In this document: one piece after another, positions 1 to 8,440 of the stretch
How positions within the stretch are numbered: position 1 is the stretch's first letter
How the letters are laid out: each line of letters opens with the position of its first letter
Origin: Alkalibacter saccharofermentans DSM 14828
GTDB taxonomy: Bacteria; Bacillota; Clostridia; Eubacteriales; Alkalibacteraceae
DNA: 64,000 bases
Reading direction: 5' to 3'
Assembly: GCF_900128885.1 (NCBI RefSeq)
Contig: NZ_FQTU01000004.1
Coordinates: forward strand, 89,963-153,962
Position numbers and translations under genes: made by a program
Notes under the pieces: generated by a model
Seen by the model: only the letters and a program-made list of their open reading frames with translations
Told to the model about the DNA's origin: nothing
The model's database searches: none

Positions 1-515
1 AAAAAACACAAATCAAACTTGAACTTTTCAATAATCTCATTACTCAAGCTGCCAACAAATGCATCACCTGGATTATTCAGCATTCCTCCAACAGATATTA
101 CAGTTATGTTTTTACTCTTGGCAAGTATAGAAACAATCTCTAACATATTTGTAACCACTATAACCTCTTTGTTACAATCAAGCAAAAGATTAGCAAGCTG
201 AATATTGGTCGTTGAAACATCCAAGAAAATAGTATAACCGTTTTTTATCAGTTCCATGGCTTTAGTTGCAATAATTCTTTTTGCCTTAATGTTCACATTT
301 TTTCTAGAAGTCACCGTAAACTGATGAATGTTATTTCTCGGAAGCACGGCTCCCCCATGCGTACGTTTTAATAGCCCTTCTTTTTCTAAATACGTAAGAT
401 CCTTTCTGATGCAATCTTCAGTAACTCCAAGCTCAGAACTTAGATCTTTAACTTTCACAGTTCCATTTTCATTTAACAATGAAATAATGTTATCATATCG
501 TTCTTCTGCAAACAT
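1..515 (-). CDS. DeoR-family transcriptional regulator (partial, C-terminus outside window)
   Basis: The minus-strand frame opens at an ATG at 515 behind an AAGGAG ribosome site and stays open to the window edge (about 171 residues). The N-terminus starts MFAEERYDNIISLLNENG and continues through a DeoR winged helix (VKDLSSELGVTEDCIRKDLT) and the family signature LKRTHGGAVLP at about residues 48-58. The start of the sugar-phosphate-sensing domain follows (IKAKRIIATKAMELI, FLDVSTTNIQLA, VVTNMLEI, VGGMLNNPGDAFVG). DeoR proteins usually repress sugar catabolism genes and are relieved by a phosphorylated sugar. Its position at the end of a PTS/glycyl-radical-enzyme cluster suggests it senses that pathway's phosphorylated intermediate. 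The effector is unknown. Confidence 0.9.
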   Translation of the reverse strand, partial: MFAEERYDNIISLLNENGTVKVKDLSSELGVTEDCIRKDLTYLEKEGLLKRTHGGAVLPRNNIHQFTVTSRKNVNIKAKRIIATKAMELIKNGYTIFLDVSTTNIQLANLLLDCNKEVIVVTNMLEIVSILAKSKNITVISVGGMLNNPGDAFVGSLSNEIIEKFKFDLCF

Positions 516-570
516 ATAAATCTCCTTTATGATATATTAAATTCATTCTTGTCGCTTTTGATTTAACGTA

Positions 571-613
571 AATATATTACAATTCAAAACAATTGTCAAC
601 AATGCAAAACAAT
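571..613 (-). promoter_or_regulatory. deoR-type promoter with 20-bp-period direct-repeat operator
   Basis: On the minus strand a -35 TTGACA (594-599) and a -10 TATATT (571-576) are separated by exactly 17 bp. Two 15-mers, ATTGTTTTGCATTGT (599-613) and ATTGTTTTGAATTGT (579-593), differ at one base and repeat with a 20-bp period, covering the -35 and the spacer. Direct-repeat operators overlapping the promoter fit autorepression by the DeoR protein encoded just downstream. Binding is inferred. Confidence 0.7.
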
Positions 614-654
614 AAATTACTTGATACAAAATGACCCCTTACACTTTTTAAAAG

Positions 655-845
655 AACATGGATACCTATGTTCATATACAGCTATATTCCAGAGTATCTG
701 ACACTTCCAAGTTCATGCATGCTTCAATCTTTGACGCGCCCAGTATTCTTTGATTATTTTTTTTTAATAAAGGGCTGAAAATGAAGGATGTTTTATACAC
801 CCTTCATGTCATTTTTGGCGGTTGGTTGAAAAGTGTCCCTTATTT
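655..845 (+). pseudogene. decayed REP-associated (Y1/IS200-like) transposase fragment
   Basis: The plus strand reads MDTYVHIQLYSRVSDTSKFM and then breaks down. This matches the better preserved fragment at about 17,217-17,350 (MDTHVHIQLDPRRSDMSKFM), where the HUH-type His-x-His is intact; here the first His is Tyr. After an internal deletion, 787-840 matches 17,591-17,648. No open reading frame of useful length survives. About 516-654 holds only the DeoR promoter. Confidence 0.6.
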
Positions 846-1020
846 ACATTTAAATGATAGACCACAAAAGTCACTTGGGGGATTGTCCCCAAGTGCATAT
901 AAAAATACCTATTTAAATTCCTAAAAAAACACATAGAACTAACCGTACCCAAACTGTGTACTAAAATGGGGTCACTCCAAAGTGTCCCCTTCTATTCTTG
1001 CAGTTCTAGATTGCCATAAA

Positions 1021-1240
1021 CAGCTTGTTTTATTGTGCACATGCGATTATTGACCGCTTACCGTTTGTCATGTATCTCCAAAGCATTTCTTGATATTTCT
1101 TTACACTATCGCTGTACATACTTAAGTACTTTGCCTTTTGTCATCGCATTATTGCCTTTCGATATGATTCACCAATTTATTTCACGGCTTCTTCAATCTC
1201 TACAGCAACTGAAACGGTTGCTCCCACCATACTAAGATAG
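1021..1240 (-). pseudogene. decayed transposase N-terminal fragment (same family as 14,346-14,501)
   Basis: Read on the minus strand, the stretch GCGGTCAATAATCGCAT followed by CACAATAAAACAAGC closely matches plus-strand positions about 14,400-14,440. The reading EIHDKR, stop, AVNNRMCTIKQA resembles AIEKQVVNNRILTIKQA at the other site. Stops interrupt all frames. The fragment looks like the N-terminal helix-turn-helix of a transposase; the family (ISNCY-like) is tentative. The gap 846-1,020 holds nothing further I can name. Confidence 0.45.
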
Positions 1241-1243
1241 TTT

Positions 1244-2128
1244 TCAACCTCCAATCTTAACTTTTATGAATGTCTCAATCTTATCAATGAACTCTTTAAG
1301 CAATGAATCGTCTAGACGTTCTACGCTCGGGTTCCAATATTCAAGTCCCATATAAGAATATTTACTTTCTGCAAACCTATGGTACGGTAAGAAATTCACT
1401 TCTCTAACCCCAATTTTCTCGGCAAATCTGATTATTTGGGTGATATCATCCAAACTATAATTGAATCCTGGTATGACAGGAACACGGATTACTAAACGTT
1501 TAGCAATCTTTGTTAAACGCTCGCAGTTCTCCATTATACGTTCACATCCCACACCTGTATATTCAATATGTTTTATGTTATTTGTACTTTTAATATCAAA
1601 CAAAAACACTTCCACAAGATGAGCAATTCTCTCAAAATTCTTCCAGGGTACATAACCACACGTTTCAATTGCGCTACTAAGATTTTTAGTTTGACATAGA
1701 TTAAGTACTTCTTCCAAAAAATCTATCTGAAGCAACGGCTCACCACCACTGAATGTTACGCCACCATTAGTGCGTTTATAGAAAGAGACGTCTTTGAGGA
1801 CTTTTTCAAGAACGTCTTTAGGTTCCATATACCGCCCCTTGACATACTTCGCTTCCGCGTAACATCTATCCGCACATTTACCACAACCGGTGCATCGCGA
1901 ACGATCAAAACCCTTAATGCTTGAAGCTCCCACCTCACATACCTCGACACAAAAACCACAACCGATACATAATTCAGGATTGAACATAAGCTCCGGTAAA
2001 AGATTGATCGACTCTGGATTGCAGCACCATCTACAATTTAGTGGACATCCCTTTAAAAACACCGTAGTTCTTATCCCAGGACCATCATGAATTGAAAATC
2101 TTTGAATATCAAATACGCAACCCTTCAT
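1244..2128 (-). CDS. glycyl-radical enzyme activating protein (radical SAM), partner of GRE-2
   Basis: 294-residue radical SAM enzyme that installs the glycyl radical on its partner by abstracting a hydrogen with the 5'-deoxyadenosyl radical. The N-terminus has the activase signature FSIHDGPGIRT and the radical SAM cluster motif CPLNCRWC at about residues 28-35. Two ferredoxin-like [4Fe-4S] motifs follow, CIGCGFCVEVC and CTGCGKCADRC (about residues 54-90), which mark the activases of dehydratase/lyase-type GREs rather than classical PflA. SGGEPLLQ is the SAM-binding GGE motif. It starts 2 bp after the stop of GRE-2, so the two are co-transcribed and probably translationally coupled. Confidence 0.93.
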   Translation of the reverse strand: MKGCVFDIQRFSIHDGPGIRTTVFLKGCPLNCRWCCNPESINLLPELMFNPELCIGCGFCVEVCEVGASSIKGFDRSRCTGCGKCADRCYAEAKYVKGRYMEPKDVLEKVLKDVSFYKRTNGGVTFSGGEPLLQIDFLEEVLNLCQTKNLSSAIETCGYVPWKNFERIAHLVEVFLFDIKSTNNIKHIEYTGVGCERIMENCERLTKIAKRLVIRVPVIPGFNYSLDDITQIIRFAEKIGVREVNFLPYHRFAESKYSYMGLEYWNPSVERLDDSLLKEFIDKIETFIKVKIGG

Positions 2129-2129
2129 T

Positions 2130-4493
2130 TTAATACTCCATCAGACTAGTTCGATTTATAATATCATTTTGCACATCTTTGCCAAGAATGGTAAAAAACG
2201 CACTATAACCAGCTACACGGACAACAAGTGATCTATATTCATCAGGATGCTCTTGTGCTCGAATAAGATCTTCTTTCGTAACTACATTGAACTGTGTTTC
2301 CCACACCTCACAATCTACTATACTTCGCATGAACTCGCCGAATATTTTTTCGCTGTCTTCACCTTTAAATATTGTTGGATGTATAAGCTGATTCAATACC
2401 GAACCATGCCCTGCCCGTACATTCGAGAGTTTGCCAGCGGATTTCAGTACAGCTGTTGCACCAGACTTATCATCTCCATGTGTGGGAGATATACCCCCAT
2501 CATTAAGAGGCTCTCCTGCATGCCTACCATTTGGAGTAGCCGCAGTACGTTCACCATTCGGAATATTTGCCGTAAGGTAATAGATTCCTGCAGTAAACAC
2601 ACCTCCTCGCGCATCCTTATGTCCTTCAAGGGCATCACAAAATACTGTCATCGCAAAATCAGACATTTCATCAACTTCATCTATATCATTGCCATATTTA
2701 GGTGCTTTGTTTTTCAGCATCAATCTCAAAGGTTCCTCTTCAGAGAAATCACTTTTTAATGCATTTATAAGTTTACCCATGCTCAGCTTTTTATCATCAT
2801 AGACGAGTTTTTTTATCGCCACCAAGGAGTCTCCTACAGTTATTGGGCCAACCCCTAATGGTGATATGAAATTATACTTTGCTCCTCCGCGTTCAAAATC
2901 CACACCTTTTTCTATACAATCATCAATAACAACCGAACAAAATGGCAATGAAAGATATCTTTTATGGCACATATCGATAACCCTGTCATATTTAACAAGA
3001 TTATCTGTAAAATAATCTACTTGCTTTCTATAAGCTTCTTTTACATCATCAAAACACGAAAATGAAGATGAATCTCCAGTATTAGGTCCCATTTGCTGAT
3101 TTGTTAGCATGCATCGTCCGTCATTTAGCGCCAGTTCAAAGCATTTTGCAAGGTTTAAATGACCACTGTTTCCCCAACTATTAGTTTTACCGTCTATTAC
3201 AGGTTCGCTACATCCTAGAAAACTAAAATTATATGCATCCTCATGACTGATTCCAACCATTTTTACCGCACGCTCTATTAGCTCATCGTTATATATTTTC
3301 ACTTTATTAAGACCTGACTTAACATTCTTAGTAGCCGCATCTATTAGCCTCTGCGAAGTACCTTTATGTATCCTAACAGCAATATCCGGCTGTGCCAACC
3401 CTATTCGTCTGTCAGCTTCCAAAACAAGTATGGAAATATCGTTAGTGATATCACTTCCGTCCTCTAACGTTCCGCCAATTGTTATCGTCTGACCATGAGC
3501 TGGACCCGTATTAACCGCAGCAGATTCATTGGATGCTATTTTATCTATTTCAGATAATTTTAAATATAGACACTCCATAAGCTCGAGTGCATGCTTTTTA
3601 TCTATTTCCCCCGCATCAATATCAGCTTTATAGTAAGGGTATAAGTATTTGTCCATTCTACCAAGGCTTATAGCGAGACCATTTCCTTCAAGTTGAATTG
3701 TCAGCTGAACTAATAATATGAACTGAAGAGCTTCCCAATACGAAGACGCCGGTTTTGCAGGTATTTTTGCGCAATTTTCTGCTATCTTTATCAACTCTTG
3801 TTTCCGAAGAGCATCTTTCTCAGTCTCAGCCATTTTTTTAGCCAGTTCAGAGAATCTCTTCATATAACTAATTGCTGCTTTCATCGATTCTATAGTAGAG
3901 AGATAAAACTCGCGTTTCTCTACATAATCATCATTATACATGTCAAGTGCATGCATCCTCTTTTCACACCTCTGAATAATTTTATCTAATCCATTTTTTA
4001 ATAAATACTCGTAATTAGGTACTAAATGTCCTGGAGATTTTGCAGCATAACTAGCATTATATATGACTTTGCTATCGAGTACCGGCTTGAATTCATCAGG
4101 TACACAAGCCATAATACGTTCGTCAAGTGAACGTCCTTTCCAATACTCAAGTAATTTTCTCATCGTAGCCTTTTGATCCTCGGTTATATCAAATTTATCA
4201 CCTGGGCGCGTTGGAAAATCATCCATTTGAGCAGATATCCATCCCCCCGAATATTCTGGAAACAACGGAGCGCTACGCACAAATTGAGTATGGCAACCTA
4301 CTAGAAGTTCATTTTCATGGATATTAATGCTCATTTTGTCCATCAAATGACGAAGCGCAAGAGCTCGTTTCATAGGCTCAGATTTATCTTCATTTTTTTT
4401 ATAACTCTCTGTTATTAGTACTGCACGCTCAGTGTCAGCCATCCTTGCAGCCGATAAGAATGTGTTCCTGAGTTTTGCTATTCTATCATTCAT
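2130..4493 (-). CDS. glycyl radical enzyme GRE-2 (PFL2/dehydratase-like lyase)
   Basis: I take the start at 4493 (MNDRIAKLRN), because GGAGG lies 6 bp upstream; this gives 787 residues, and a longer reading to 4571 is possible. The glycyl loop RVAGYSAFF near the C-terminus places the radical Gly at about residue 762. The catalytic Cys is at about 428 in FLGCSEPV, followed two residues later by Glu 430. The Cys-x-Glu arrangement is typical of eliminating GREs (choline lyase, glycerol dehydratase, isethionate lyase) and unlike the Cys-Cys of pyruvate formate-lyase. The substrate is not known. PTS genes upstream suggest a phosphorylated polyol or anhydrosugar, as for E. coli YbiW/PflD, but this is inference. 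Confidence 0.92.
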   Translation of the reverse strand: MNDRIAKLRNTFLSAARMADTERAVLITESYKKNEDKSEPMKRALALRHLMDKMSINIHENELLVGCHTQFVRSAPLFPEYSGGWISAQMDDFPTRPGDKFDITEDQKATMRKLLEYWKGRSLDERIMACVPDEFKPVLDSKVIYNASYAAKSPGHLVPNYEYLLKNGLDKIIQRCEKRMHALDMYNDDYVEKREFYLSTIESMKAAISYMKRFSELAKKMAETEKDALRKQELIKIAENCAKIPAKPASSYWEALQFILLVQLTIQLEGNGLAISLGRMDKYLYPYYKADIDAGEIDKKHALELMECLYLKLSEIDKIASNESAAVNTGPAHGQTITIGGTLEDGSDITNDISILVLEADRRIGLAQPDIAVRIHKGTSQRLIDAATKNVKSGLNKVKIYNDELIERAVKMVGISHEDAYNFSFLGCSEPVIDGKTNSWGNSGHLNLAKCFELALNDGRCMLTNQQMGPNTGDSSSFSCFDDVKEAYRKQVDYFTDNLVKYDRVIDMCHKRYLSLPFCSVVIDDCIEKGVDFERGGAKYNFISPLGVGPITVGDSLVAIKKLVYDDKKLSMGKLINALKSDFSEEEPLRLMLKNKAPKYGNDIDEVDEMSDFAMTVFCDALEGHKDARGGVFTAGIYYLTANIPNGERTAATPNGRHAGEPLNDGGISPTHGDDKSGATAVLKSAGKLSNVRAGHGSVLNQLIHPTIFKGEDSEKIFGEFMRSIVDCEVWETQFNVVTKEDLIRAQEHPDEYRSLVVRVAGYSAFFTILGKDVQNDIINRTSLMEY

Positions 4494-4668
4494 ATTCTGT
4501 GCCTCCATATAAATTACTATTTTCTTTATTACTTTAATTAAATGATATTTTACTTGCCTTGCTTCTTCCATTTATATCAATAAATGATTTTATCACAACA
4601 TATGCGATATTTTTATCTACTCTCTGATTTCCTTCTTATTCTTCACTGTCTAGATTGATATTCACTGC

Positions 4669-5586
4669 TTATCTGCCACCAATTTCAACATTAACATTCG
4701 TTCCTTTAAAATATTCTTTATAAGTTTCTAAAGCAGTCTGCTCAGGCATTTCAGTATCTTCCATTTTAAATTTTATTTTCAACAATTTATATTTATAGTG
4801 TCCGTATTTATGAAATGGTAATATTTGTAGCGTGATTCCTGATTTGAATTTAGAGAAAAAATCTATCATGCTATGTGCATTTTGACTCGTATCATTTACA
4901 CCAGGAATAAGCGGCATTCTAACAATAAAGTTTTTATTTAACTCATCAAGTTTGATAATGTTTTCTAAAATTATTTTATTTGAAACTCCTGTATATTCTT
5001 TATGCATCTCCTCATCTATTAATTTTAAATCACAAAAAATCAAATCTGCATATTTTATAATTTCTTTCATTTTATTCCAATCAGAATATCCTGTTGTTTC
5101 AATTGCAGTGTTTATTTTTTCTGCTTTACAATGTTTGAGTAGTTCAACCGCAAATTCAAACTGATGCATTACTTCTCCACCTGACAATGTAATTCCTCCA
5201 CCTGAAACATTATAATAGGATAAATCTTTCTTCACTATATCTAATACCTCATCAACTGTCATTTTATCACCAAATATATCCAAAGCACCAGAAGGGCAAT
5301 TTTTTATACATAACTCATTTAATTTACAAATATTCAGATCAATGAATATTTTTTTCTCATCTGATATTCGAACAGCTTTCTCTGGGCATACTGACAAACA
5401 AGTCAAACAACTAATGCACTTATCTTCTTGCCAAAATATTTCCTTTCTATTTTTTATAGATTCCGGATTACTACACCACTTACACTTTAATGGGCATCCT
5501 TTCAAAAAAACTATTGTTCTAATCCCAGGTCCATCATGTATGCTATATCTTTGGATATTGGTTACCAATCCTTCAATTTTTCCCAT
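4669..5586 (-). CDS. glycyl-radical enzyme activating protein (radical SAM), second copy
   Basis: The start at 5586 (MGKIEGLVTN) has TTAGGAG upstream and gives about 305 residues. Motifs in order: YSIHDGPGIRT, radical SAM CPLKCKWC, ferredoxin motif CISCLTCLSVC, then a less regular second cluster CKLNELCIKNC (C-x5-C-x3-C, one Cys short of the usual four), and LSGGE for SAM binding. It is a paralogue of the activase at 1244-2128. Two glycyl radical enzymes and two activases share the locus, so each probably has its own; which serves which cannot be settled from order alone, but this one may serve GRE-1. The 97 bp to GRE-2 contain no clear terminator. Confidence 0.92.
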   Translation of the reverse strand: MGKIEGLVTNIQRYSIHDGPGIRTIVFLKGCPLKCKWCSNPESIKNRKEIFWQEDKCISCLTCLSVCPEKAVRISDEKKIFIDLNICKLNELCIKNCPSGALDIFGDKMTVDEVLDIVKKDLSYYNVSGGGITLSGGEVMHQFEFAVELLKHCKAEKINTAIETTGYSDWNKMKEIIKYADLIFCDLKLIDEEMHKEYTGVSNKIILENIIKLDELNKNFIVRMPLIPGVNDTSQNAHSMIDFFSKFKSGITLQILPFHKYGHYKYKLLKIKFKMEDTEMPEQTALETYKEYFKGTNVNVEIGGR

Positions 5587-5795
5587 TTTATCTCCTAATT
5601 TAACCACTGACAATACTTTCTATTCTCAAAATTAAAACTTCTTCTTTCTTCACCAAATTTAAGTTTCTTTACTCAGAATACAATGTATTTGAATAGCAGT
5701 TCATTTATTGGTATAGAAATAAATCTTTTAACTTGAAATTTTACTAGACAATCATCTTCATGTTATATGGATTCTATTATTTTAAATTAAATAAG

Positions 5796-5829
5796 TATAC
5801 AGTATAAACAATTCCATTTATACTGTATA
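5796..5829. promoter_or_regulatory. 13-bp perfect palindrome, candidate operator
   Basis: TATACAGTATAAA (5796-5808) and TTTATACTGTATA (5817-5829) are perfect inverted repeats around an 8-bp centre. The site lies 210 bp upstream of the activase start, between the IIC gene and the activase. The length and spacing suit a dimeric repressor, but no promoter could be placed against it. Confidence 0.4.
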
Positions 5830-5842
5830 TATATATTATTAG

Positions 5843-5874
5843 TATAAAGGTGAACTTCAAGGTTCACCTTTATA
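5843..5874 (-). terminator. stem-loop downstream of PTS IIC gene
   Basis: A 13-bp perfect stem, TATAAAGGTGAAC against GTTCACCTTTATA, encloses a 6-nt loop 6 bp after the IIC stop. The following tract is AT-rich rather than a clean T-run, so it may be a weak terminator or an mRNA-stabilising hairpin within the operon. Confidence 0.5.
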
Positions 5875-5880
5875 TCTATA

Positions 5881-7164
5881 CTACATACCTGTAATCGCTT
5901 TTGATAAATAACCCACAATCAAACCTAATATACCATAATCCATCTCACCCCAAGATGTTCCCGATGATATTAACACTTCCCCAGTTAATGGTATTAGCAA
6001 TGCAATTGTAAAACTAATCATTACTGATGAAATTATTGCTGATAAAATAGCCCCACGTTTTCCACCAGTAACATTTCCAAATACTGCTGCAGGGCCGCTA
6101 GCAAAGAAGTGTGGTACAACTCCAGCTATAACTACATATTTGAATGCTAAAGGTCCCGCCATCAATAAAGTGAATACTAACCCTAATGGAAAGCTTATTA
6201 AAAAGCCTAATAACCACGCATTTGGAGCATATGGCATAACTACAGGACAATCTAAGCCAGGTTTTGCATCAGGTACAATTTTTTCAGATATTCCTTTAAA
6301 GGCTGGTACTATTTCAGCAATAATCATTCTTACACCTGCCAACAAGACCGTTATACCAGCACCAAATTGAAGACCTTGCATTATTGACCACATTATCCTA
6401 TCTTGTGTTCCAGTATAATTTGAAGCTATATCTCCACCAGCAATGAACGCTACTACTATGAACACAATTACCATTGTAGATCCAGTTGCCAAAGTAGTAT
6501 CTCTGAAAAACATAGCCCATTTTGGCAATTTTATTTTTTCTGTACTGTCTTCAGGATCTCCTACAAATTTTCCAAGAAATGCACCTATGAAACAACCTAT
6601 GTTCGTAGAATGGGCATATGCAATTCCTGCATTATTTGTTATTTTATCCATATATGGTTGAACTAGTGCTATAATCAACGGGCAGTATATACCGACAATC
6701 AATCCACCTAGTAGAACTAGGGCCATACCAGAGAGAGGTGTATAAAGCTCCAACATCACCGTTACAAGAAGTGCTATATATAATAAATGATGTCCAGTTA
6801 CATATATATATTTGAATTTAGTTAATCTTGCAACAATTACATTGACGCAAAATCCTGTTACCATAACCAGTGCACCACTAGCACCATATTCTAACAACGC
6901 TACTGATGCGATAGCTTCGTCATTGGGTACTATACCCGTGATCCCAAGAGATGCTTCTAGCATCCCTCCAATTGGTGAAAGTATACCTACTATGTGCCCA
7001 GCACCTAATCCAAGTATCATGAAACCTATGATTGTTTTCATAGTTCCACCGATTATATCTGAAAAATCTTTCTTTTGAACTAGTAATCCGACTAGAGCAA
7101 TTGCTCCTAAAAGGATTGCTGGTTCTCCTAATATTTGCGTCGCAATGTATGAGATGATATTCAT
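5881..7164 (-). CDS. PTS ascorbate-type (SgaT/UlaA family) EIIC permease
   Basis: 427-residue polytopic membrane protein of the SgaT/UlaA IIC family. The N-terminus MNIISYIATQILGEPAILLG and the run GLLVQKKDFSDIIGGTMKTI are characteristic, as are the long repeated hydrophobic segments and the YAHSTNIGCFIGAFLGK region. It translocates and, with IIB, phosphorylates an incoming carbohydrate. A GGGGGT ribosome site precedes the ATG. Ascorbate itself is unlikely to be the substrate, because no ula lactonase, decarboxylase or epimerase genes are visible. Its neighbours are a IIB gene and glycyl radical enzymes. A free-standing IIA is missing, so the EIIA domain of the regulator at 11,867-14,047 or a distant gene must supply phosphate. 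Confidence 0.9.
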   Translation of the reverse strand: MNIISYIATQILGEPAILLGAIALVGLLVQKKDFSDIIGGTMKTIIGFMILGLGAGHIVGILSPIGGMLEASLGITGIVPNDEAIASVALLEYGASGALVMVTGFCVNVIVARLTKFKYIYVTGHHLLYIALLVTVMLELYTPLSGMALVLLGGLIVGIYCPLIIALVQPYMDKITNNAGIAYAHSTNIGCFIGAFLGKFVGDPEDSTEKIKLPKWAMFFRDTTLATGSTMVIVFIVVAFIAGGDIASNYTGTQDRIMWSIMQGLQFGAGITVLLAGVRMIIAEIVPAFKGISEKIVPDAKPGLDCPVVMPYAPNAWLLGFLISFPLGLVFTLLMAGPLAFKYVVIAGVVPHFFASGPAAVFGNVTGGKRGAILSAIISSVMISFTIALLIPLTGEVLISSGTSWGEMDYGILGLIVGYLSKAITGM

Positions 7165-7208
7165 TAATCTTACCCCCTATGTTCATTAATTTTTATTTAA
7201 ATCAAGAT

Positions 7209-7237
7209 AGTATAATAGATTTTACAAATTTCGTTAA
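7209..7237 (-). promoter_or_regulatory. possible promoter of the IIC gene
   Basis: On the minus strand TTAACG (7232-7237), a 17-bp spacer and TATACT (7209-7214) lie about 45 bp before the IIC start. The -35 matches consensus at only four of six positions, so this is tentative. Confidence 0.35.
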
Positions 7238-7413
7238 TATATTAATCTGAACAAATGCAAAGTTTGATTATTTAAATATTGATTTATTTATAATTTGTCT
7301 GTTATGATTTTTTCATGTACTTTATGCACCACCTTCTAAACAAGTTAATGTGTAAATATTTGTATTAATAACTATATTCGTAACTTTTTTGTTATAATTA
7401 ATTTAATAACACG

Positions 7414-7454
7414 GGAAGTTCTTCTAATGTATCCCAATTAATTGAAGAGCTTCC
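7414..7454. other. stem-loop in the 336-bp IIB-IIC gap
   Basis: The plus strand reads GGAAGTTCTTC (7414-7424) and GAAGAGCTTCC (7444-7454), pairing over 11 bp with one wobble around a 19-nt loop. On the minus strand, the sense strand of the operon, one pair becomes a C-A mismatch. No T-run follows, so it is not a standard terminator. It may be an mRNA processing or regulatory structure. The rest of 7165-7500 is AT-rich with no coding signal I trust. Confidence 0.35.
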
Positions 7455-7500
7455 TTCATATTCGTAAGATCAAAATCCTATCTAAATTTAATACATTATT

Positions 7501-7782
7501 TCATAAGTTTAATTCTTCAATAATAGTTTGCAATTTTTCTTTCATTTCATCAGTTCCTGCAACATTTTGTACTGATACATATTTTTTGCCTGATCCATCA
7601 AAATATTTTTCTAAGTCAGAAGTAATTACAAAGAAGTCACAATCAGCGTTAATCATAGTCCCCAAATCTCCATGTGCAACATTAAAATTTGTTATCTCCA
7701 TTTCTTTTAAAGCTCTTTCACATGTCATTTTTAATAATAAACAAGTTCCTAAACCACACCCACATGCTGTTGCAATTTTCAT
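7501..7782 (-). CDS. PTS EIIB component (lactose/cellobiose-like fold, SgaB type)
   Basis: 93-residue soluble phosphocarrier. The N-terminus MKIATACGCGLGTCLLLK carries the phosphorylated Cys in the P-loop typical of SgaB/UlaB proteins, here with two further cysteines nearby. The ribosome site AAGGGGG is well placed. It receives phosphate from an EIIA domain and passes it to the sugar bound in the IIC encoded next. Its gene follows the native end of GRE-1 by about 15 bp, so before the IS insertion the operon ran regulator, GRE-1, IIB, IIC. Transcription from the upstream promoter is now probably interrupted by the insertion. Confidence 0.88.
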   Translation of the reverse strand: MKIATACGCGLGTCLLLKMTCERALKEMEITNFNVAHGDLGTMINADCDFFVITSDLEKYFDGSGKKYVSVQNVAGTDEMKEKLQTIIEELNL

Positions 7783-7797
7783 ATCTAGACCCCCTTT

Positions 7798-7864
7798 CTA
7801 TAAACAATATTCAGATCTGCTTATTATATCTTGCTGTTGTATGGGGTCTAATGCTGTAAATAAC
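7798..7864 (-). pseudogene. severed 3' end of glycyl radical enzyme GRE-1
   Basis: The minus strand from the left IS junction reads L-F-T-A-L-D-P-I-Q-Q-Q-D-I-I-S-R-S-E-Y-C-L and then TAG at 7798. This is the C-terminal helix found after the glycyl loop in GREs; compare FFTILGKDVQNDIINRT of GRE-2. Joining it across the insertion to the codons GCG TTA of the upstream part rebuilds an uninterrupted frame, RVAGYSALFTALDPIQQQ. It is therefore the displaced end of the gene at 9490-11,883. Confidence 0.88.
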
Positions 7865-7942
7865 CCTATGTGTTAGGATAGTTGTCATGAGCCTTAAAAA
7901 AATATATAGTAACTAAACAGACTAAATATTTTGGAGGAACCC

Positions 7943-8440
7943 ATGGCAAAGTATACTGAAGAATTCAAACTGAGTATCATCAAACAGATGCTATCCCCGC
8001 AAAAGAAATCCGTTAGCCAACTAGAAAAAGAAACCGGTATCGCTCGGCAAACCCTATTCGCATGGAAACGTCAAGCGAAAGAAAATGGCATTGTCATTAC
8101 AGATGGTGAAGTCCAAACGGAAAAATGGAGCACGAAAGACAAATTCATGATCGTAGTGGAAACCGCATCACTCAACAACGCAGAGCTATCAGAGTATTGC
8201 CGTAAAAAAGGTCTCTATGTCGAACAAGTGGAAGCCTGGAAAGATGCGTGCATGCAAGCAAATGGTGGTGTCGCCCAAGAAGCAGAAAAACTGAGTAAAG
8301 CCAATAAAGATAAAGAAAAAGAGATCCGAAAGCTTGAAAAAGAACTAAAGCGCAAGGAAGCAGCTTTGGCTGAAACCGCTGCACTTATTGTACTTCGAAA
8401 AAAGGCCCAAGCCATCTGGGGGGACAACGAGGAAGAATGA
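7943..8440 (+). CDS. IS3-family transposase OrfA (helix-turn-helix)
   Basis: About 165 residues from the ATG at 7943, which has GGAGG upstream. The N-terminus MAKYTEEFKLSIIKQML and LEKETGIARQTLFAWKRQAK form the IS3 OrfA helix-turn-helix that recognises the element's ends. A second HTH-like segment (LNNAELSEYCRKKGL) precedes a long charged coiled coil (about residues 110-160) likely used for multimerisation with OrfB. The stop overlaps the orfB start (ATGA), so translational coupling or frameshifting is expected. Confidence 0.9.
   Translation: MAKYTEEFKLSIIKQMLSPQKKSVSQLEKETGIARQTLFAWKRQAKENGIVITDGEVQTEKWSTKDKFMIVVETASLNNAELSEYCRKKGLYVEQVEAWKDACMQANGGVAQEAEKLSKANKDKEKEIRKLEKELKRKEAALAETAALIVLRKKAQAIWGDNEEE

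Noticed and set aside
5881..7164. Ascorbate as the PTS substrate
   Set aside because: Only the permease family suggests it; none of the ascorbate 6-phosphate catabolic genes is present and the neighbours are glycyl radical enzymes.
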